Shown in pieces: positions 59,045-64,000 of a DNA stretch of 64,000 bases (its first letter is position 1; every line of letters begins with the position of its first letter). The DNA is from Calliphora vicina (Eukaryota; Arthropoda; Insecta; Diptera; Calliphoridae), in assembly GCF_958450345.1 (NCBI RefSeq), contig NC_088783.1, forward strand, positions 55,404,395-55,468,394. Reading direction: 5' to 3'. The position numbers and the translations under genes were made by a program. The notes under the pieces were generated by a model. The model was given only the letters and a program-made list of their open reading frames with translations, had not been told where the DNA came from and ran no database searches.

Positions 59045-59390
59045 CGTTTATGGTTTATTCGCATAGGCTTGGGACTTAAGAAACCCCACAAGAAAAAGTC
59101 TGACGAGATCAAATCGCACGATCTCGGTGACCCTCAAATTGCTAATGCAGAATGTAATGGCCTGGTCAATGTTTGTGTAAAAGAAATGTGAACGCAGACT
59201 TTTTCGCAGTGATGTGGATTGGTATTGTTCCAAATTCAACAATTTAGTTTGTTGACTTACCCATTCATACAGACGCTGAAGATGATTTTTAGATGAAAAC
59301 GTTGCTTAAGCAAAACACCTATTTTGATAAAACAATTTGATCATTTGTACGTGTTGTTGAACGCTATATCAGTCCATGACATTCAATTCG
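59045..59390 (-). pseudogene. DD41D transposase relic, N- and C-terminal parts joined by deletion
   Basis: Minus-strand reading from about 59370 gives VQMIKLFYQNRCFA and ATFSSKNH, the N-terminal HTH of the family. Then, past 59242, an open stretch begins MLNLEQYQSTSLRKSLRSHF and ends with the RFDLVRLFLVGFLKSQAYAN KP region, the equivalent of R-CDLTPLDFFLWGFLKSKVYANKP in a shifted frame. The central catalytic part is missing. Confidence 0.75.
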
Positions 59391-59472
59391 ACAGATGAAG
59401 CTTCAACAATATGTCCGCTATCAACTGTCAAAGTTCGAAGGTCTCTATTGGAAGTCCCTTTATTTAATGCTA

Positions 59473-60155
59473 TAAAAGCGGCATGGTGTAGTGGTTAAAG
59501 TACTTGCCTACAAAACCAAGCAACCCAGGTTCGATCCCTGGCAGAGGACGAAAAATGTTTATCATGGTTTTCGAGTTTTAAAAATTAACCTCCTTCTAAA
59601 CAATCCATCCAAGAATATCTCTGACCTCCCCTCCCCCTGGAAAAGAGGATAACATCATGATAAAGGTTAGGCAGCTCTCCACCACCCCCTGGGAAGAAAG
59701 GTAGGAATCAAAGAATTAACTTATCAAGGTTCCCCACCACTACACCAAATACACAGAGGGCGTTGTTTCTAGGCAACGACAGATGGCAGCATCATTATCC
59801 TAGACCAGCTACAGCAGACCAATCATCTACTTAGTTGGAACAACAACCGATTAACGAAACTGACACAAGGCAAAAATAACAATCGATTGAATCCTTATGG
59901 CAACATCATACATGTATCCGAAGACCTGCTACAGCAGACCAATCATCTACTTAGCTGGAACAACAACCGTTTAATGAAACTGATACAAAAATAACAACAG
60001 TCTGGTTCTAATGGCAACTTCGTACATGAAGGCGCACGATACTCCAATAACAAGGAGTGCAATCTTACATGGGAAATATAAGATGGAAGATGCTTTGTGG
60101 AAGCCAAATGCCCCCAAGAGGGGTAATGGAGAAAAAAATAAAAAAATTAAAAGCG
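59473..60155 (+). mobile_element. tRNA-headed SINE, 667 bp, with 8-bp target-site duplications
   Basis: The element body is 59481-60147, flanked by TAAAAGCG at 59473-59480 and 60148-60155. The head (59481-59550) has an A box, TGGTGTAGTGG (59484-59494), and a B box, GGTTCGATCC (59528-59537), 44 nt apart. A perfect 5-bp T-arm CCAGG/CCTGG encloses it. The anticodon arm has extra bases, so this is not a working tRNA. The body includes a 120-bp tandem duplication (CTACAGCAGACCAATCATCT at 59809 and 59929) and an A-rich tail, AAAAAAATAAAAAAATT (60132-). The 3' part may mimic a LINE tail. Transcription would be by RNA polymerase III. Confidence 0.85.
59791..60035 (+). repeat. 120-bp tandem duplication inside the SINE body
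   Basis: Two units share CTACAGCAGACCAATCATCT, TGGAACAACAACCG and the ATGGCAAC stretch near their ends. They differ by small changes and a short deletion in the second. A third partial unit follows. Confidence 0.8.
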
Positions 60156-60249
60156 AACACAAAATTTGTCCTTAAATAAAAGCAACATTTTCTGTAGATC
60201 ATAATGTTTGCAATGAGTTTTCTATGTGAGTTTTGCCTAAAGATTGCTG

Positions 60250-61090
60250 ATGTAGCATTCAGTTTCTTCCTTCAATGGTCGGTTAAATCATGTGATCTAG
60301 ATGGCCAATTCAGATCACCGAAACGAGAGAGTGCACCACCTGGAAATGTCTCATGCCGTAGTTAAATTATTTCACGAACTGTAGGGCAGGTAGCTTGTTG
60401 AATCGAATTGAGGCCAATATAGAGTACCAGTAGCCTCATTTTCTGGGGAGTATGATCCAATGGTGACTTAATTTTTCAAGATCATTTGGCATAAATATTG
60501 ATTTAATTTCGTTGATGCGGCGTTGATTAATGCTCAGGAAATTGTGGGCTTGTTAGCATATACTTTTTCTAATCAAATGCAAAGGTGTTAAATCATATGA
60601 TCTAAAGGCCATTTTTGGTCACCGAAGTGAGCAGGAAATGTTTCACGAAATGTATGCCATATGGAATCCTCATGTTGAAACTGCATATCGTCCACATCAA
60701 TATCTAGTGATGGCAACTATTATTACTTCCAAAAACCTCATGAAAAGAAATCCAATGGTTTTAAATCACACGAACTAGGGGGCTACTGATCACCGAAATG
60801 AGAGTGTACAAGACCAGAAAATGTATCTGGCAGTTGTGTGGCATGTGGAAACTTTTTGTTGAAGGCGTATATTGTTCACATCAATATTATTCAATTTAGG
60901 CAGAACAGAATAGTCATACACAGAACCAGTAACAGTCACTACTTGTCCAACCTCATTTTCGAATAAGCCTGCTTTCACTGATGTATCCATCACAAAATCT
61001 TAACCAAAGGTGACATGCTTTGGAGAAATTTGTTTTTCTTAAATCATATGTGGGTTTTCCATCAATGTGAAAATGTGCTCAACTTTCATT
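60250..61090 (-). pseudogene. DD41D transposase relic with repeated C-terminal block
   Basis: Minus-strand reading from 61085 gives AHFHIDGK (first Asp region), then MDTSVKAGLFENEVGQVVTV, PKLNNIDVNNIRLQQKVSTC and HTTARYIFWSC (60993-60790), in which the QQDGATCHTA motif is eroded to QQKVSTCHTA. The block SHFGDQ-PPSSCDLKPLDFF follows (60800-60745). Two more versions of that block come next: FGDQKWPFRSYDLTP (60640-60590) and FPGGALSRFGDLNWPSRSHD-LT (60345-60285). Between them lies KSIC-QAHN and related C-terminal sequence. The third-Asp block is thus present three times in the correct strand, so the C-terminal part was duplicated or several copies piled up. Confidence 0.75.
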
Positions 61091-63635
61091 AAGTTTGAAA
61101 TATTTTTTAACAATGAAATGGCGTTGTTATTTTGTGTATTGCTCTATTTTTGCTAACCCCAGTATCCAGTAAATTCTCGAACTATTTTTATTGGTTTAGC
61201 AATATTTTGAAATCCTGGATTCATTTTAGGAATGCTTTCATAAATATGTCATTCGGTTTTCAATTTTTATAATATTCATTTCAGACCTTATAAAATATAT
61301 ATTGTGGATTTAAGCAAGTTGTATTGAAAAAACCTCTTAATTGGAGAATATATTGGTGAGATATAAGCAAATAACCGCGTCTGTCTCGACTTGGGCAACT
61401 ATCGAAAACTCAAATTGAATTCTAGCCTTCTTAGTTAAGTTTTAGTTAAAGTTTTCATACATGGCTTTATGATCTGAATAAATAGAAGACGTACAGTTTA
61501 ATATTTTAAGATTTTTTTCTCATATTAGAAATTTTGTACATCTGGCCAGTACTGCTGACAATCTCACTAGTAAATCATTACAAATTCACTATTGGCATTG
61601 CTGGGAATCTTTAAAAAATTACACTATAATTTAAAATCAAATCATTCTCTTTATATTTAAGTAATAAAATAATTAAAAAACCATCTTACCTATATAAACA
61701 TCAGCCATCCTTGGTCTCCCTTCTCCTGTTTGCAAATAAATTGTCATAATTTCTAAAAGTAAACAGAATAATGAAAAATGTCTCTATTAGTAAACAAGCC
61801 AGCAATTACAAATTAAGAAAATTAAATAAAAAAAGTTAATGTGTTTTTTTGTCTAACTGATTTTAATAAACCTCATTAAATTCACATGCCCTTCAATGTC
61901 AGCCTAAAGCAAACAAAAGAAAATTAAATTCCCATAAAATAAATGGTGACCCCAATTTCCAGCATACAAATAAATTTTCTACAGAAAAGCCAAATAAACT
62001 GTTAAACGGAAAACAGGAATACAATATATTATTTAACAGGAAGCAAAGTCTGCTGCTTGTTTGCTATGACAAACAAAAGAAACCTATTACTCCCAAACAA
62101 TATTACTTAGTAGGTTTATACAAGGAATTCCTGGTTTAATATGTATATGTGGAAGTATGTGCCCTTAAAAAAATCGTGTAATTTTCTAAGTGTTTATATG
62201 GTTTGTATGTCATTAACACTCTCTCTCGCTATCACTTTATGTTTTCAAGACATCCCGGATAATTAAGATATTTCATTTTGCTTAAGACTTAAACACAAAC
62301 AAATGGAAAATTTTATGATAAATGCACCCCAAGGCATTGTCTGCTAAGGCTGTGTGGTAACAGATAATTATTGTCGTTTTTATTATTGTTTAGCTTACAA
62401 CACACGACTTTTTCTTTAGACTTATTATATTTACTTTACAACAAAACAAGTACGCCTGTTTGCCTTTGTTGGTTTGATAAGTAATGCCGAAAATTTTTGT
62501 TCATTCTTCAAATTAAATATTTCATTTAATGTCTTCGCCGTTATGGTTTTAAAAGCTTTAAGGCTTTTTGCTTTCAACAATTTGTTGTGTATGACATTAT
62601 GTTTATTATTTGTTTAACTTTTCTTATGACACCTTAGTTAGAAACAGGGAAAATAAATTAATTGTTTAAAAATATTTTTAAATTAATATAGAAGCAAGTA
62701 ATTTTGGAGTTTTTTGTTAGCAGTAATAAATTAATTTTGTTACTAAATATAGAAATAGGTTAAAATCTGAATTTGTTTGAATTGATTTGTACGTATGATT
62801 AATTTCAATTGATATATGTATTCAATATCACTCATACGCTTGATTTAACAGAGAGTGTCTCTCACTGGTATTAAAAATTAATAATTTACAGCATATTTTT
62901 AGGGGTATTTTAATAAATATTTGTCAGAATGGTGAAATTTGCATGGTATTAGAAAATTTTGATTTTTTTACTAAAATTAATGTCTAAAAATTTGTATTGC
63001 AAAAATAAAATTATTTGGAAGGTGTTTCTATTCTCATATATATTCCAAGGAAGTGTATACAAATTTGATATCATATGAAAGGTATTTGTAAGGTGCATCG
63101 AATGATATAAAATAATTTTTTGGCAGAAGCACAAAAATTCATAAATATTAATTTTTAACATATTTTCAAAATTTTTCAAAAATTAAAAGTCTTCAGGCTT
63201 AATTCATAGAGAATAGACAATTTGCCATTGTACCTTAACCGTTTTATAAAAGTTTTGAATTTAGTTATACAGTTCTTGTTAAAATTATAACCGAGAAAAT
63301 CCATTTGTAAATGATTGCTCAAAATTTATTGAAAACAAAGTGTTTTCCTTTAGGTTGTTATTTTATTAAGTCAGGGTCCACACTGTGAAACTTTAGCTGC
63401 AAAACATTTTTAAATTTTTTTTTGAAACTGCATTCGTGTGCACACAGTAAAGTATTTGCTTATCATTTTTTGACATTTCTGTACATTTGGATGACAAACT
63501 CAACAAAAACTTCATGTATATGAAATAGAGTACCCTTTTCTATTCCACTATCCCCTTTCGTAAGCAAACTCAAATGTTTTGCAGCAAATGTTTCACAGTA
63601 TGGAAGGCGTTATCTAGAATATCCGGCTAATGATC
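61091..63635. other. AT-rich sequence, nothing recognised except one motif pair
   Basis: 62791-62842 holds an inverted pair, ACGTATGATTAATTTCAATT and TTCAATATCACTCATACGCT, related to the recurrent motif. Open frames such as 62949-63179 are low complexity. Nothing else was recognised. Confidence 0.45.
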
Positions 63636-63639
63636 TACA

Positions 63640-63870
63640 TGGATTTTCTGGTATATACATACTTGTTCTCCTAAATCTTGCATGATCCTTTTGTATAAAA
63701 GTATCCGAATTTCGTTCAATTATCTCCTTCATATATGTGTGTATGTGGGCTTGTTGACATAGACTTCAAATAATCCCATAGAATTTAAAAAAAGGTGTTA
63801 AATCTCAAGATCTATGGAGCCAATACTGATCACCTAAACAAAGAGCAGAATAGTATTCGAAGTTTGCTCC
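63640..63870 (-). pseudogene. DD41D transposase C-terminal fragment
   Basis: Minus-strand reading from 63865 gives LGDQYWLHRS, a stop, then DLTPFFKFYGII (the -WPPRSCDLTPLDYFLWG block) and SLCQQAHIHTYMKEIIERN. The latter corresponds to the K-YVNKP-TI--LK--I block. There are several stops and shifts. The sequence AAGGTGTTAAATC-AGATCTA- at 63793 is the same junction seen at 60582, so the two are relatives. Confidence 0.65.
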
Positions 63871-64000
63871 CATTTTGCTGATTTCTTGATTCAGCTCAGT
63901 AATAGATCTTTCTAATAAAGTTTTAGAAATACTAAATCGAAATATGTTGAAAAGAAACATAAACTCAATGAGAATTAAAAAATTCTATGAAGAACATTGT

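Noticed and set aside
59481..59550. A functional tRNA gene
   Set aside because: The A and B boxes and T-arm are good, but the anticodon arm has extra bases and the unit continues into a SINE body with a tail and target duplications.

Overview
The window looks like repeat-dense, AT-rich nuclear DNA of a higher fly. The inference rests on the repeat content: mini-me/Helentron-type short elements ending in ATACCCT...AGGGTAT hairpins, mariner (DD34D) and DD41D transposase relics, and jockey-, Loa/R1- and RTE-type LINE debris. A calyptrate fly is my best guess, but nothing in the sequence proves it. I found no convincing host exon, rRNA or CRISPR. The window is best read as intergenic or intronic DNA built by layers of insertion.

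Layout. 1-3.0 kb: half of a long-inverted-repeat (foldback-like) element with a short mini-me-like element nested in it, then a second mini-me-like element carrying a (CAGA)n tract of about 555 bp. 3.7-4.1 kb: two mariner fragments head to head. 5.3-7.5 kb: a tRNA-headed SINE-like sequence, then a tandem array of about 118-bp units. 12.1-13.9 kb: jockey-type and RTE-type LINE relics. 15.3-20.1 kb: a nest of elements, with a CAGTGGG-ended element interrupted by a 1,587-bp foldback-like element that itself holds mini-me-like sequence. 19,367-29,694: two apparently identical 5,164-bp units in direct tandem, each with a DD41D relic, a mini-me-like element, a jockey tail, a Loa/R1 RNase H fragment and a mariner C-terminus. 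29.4-30.7 kb: an 813-bp TIR element splitting a mariner copy. 30.8-39.0 kb: locally duplicated AT-rich blocks, a long inverted repeat, and a duplicated DD41D relic. 41.1-44.3 kb: a DD41D copy broken by a 757-bp TIR element and by a large 12-bp satellite. 45.7-48.1 kb: hairpin-bearing repeats and an 11-bp satellite related to the 12-bp one. 49.0-52.5 kb: three copies of an unnamed 260-290 bp repeat. 55.1-57.0 kb: a second CAGTGGG-ended element with a mini-me-like insertion. 59.0-63.9 kb: several DD41D fragments and a 667-bp tRNA-headed SINE with target-site duplications.

No genes cooperate here; every recognisable protein segment belongs to a decayed transposon. The value of the window lies in its insertion history. 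Several insertions can be polarised because an empty or uninterrupted relative of the target lies in the same window. The most testable items are the perfect 5.2-kb tandem duplication (recent event or assembly artefact), the foldback element, the satellite that appears to have grown inside a transposase gene, the 32.4-33.2 kb inverted repeat, and a short motif (GTATGAGTGATATTTAATA) that recurs among otherwise diverged blocks. All coordinates of repeat edges are by eye.
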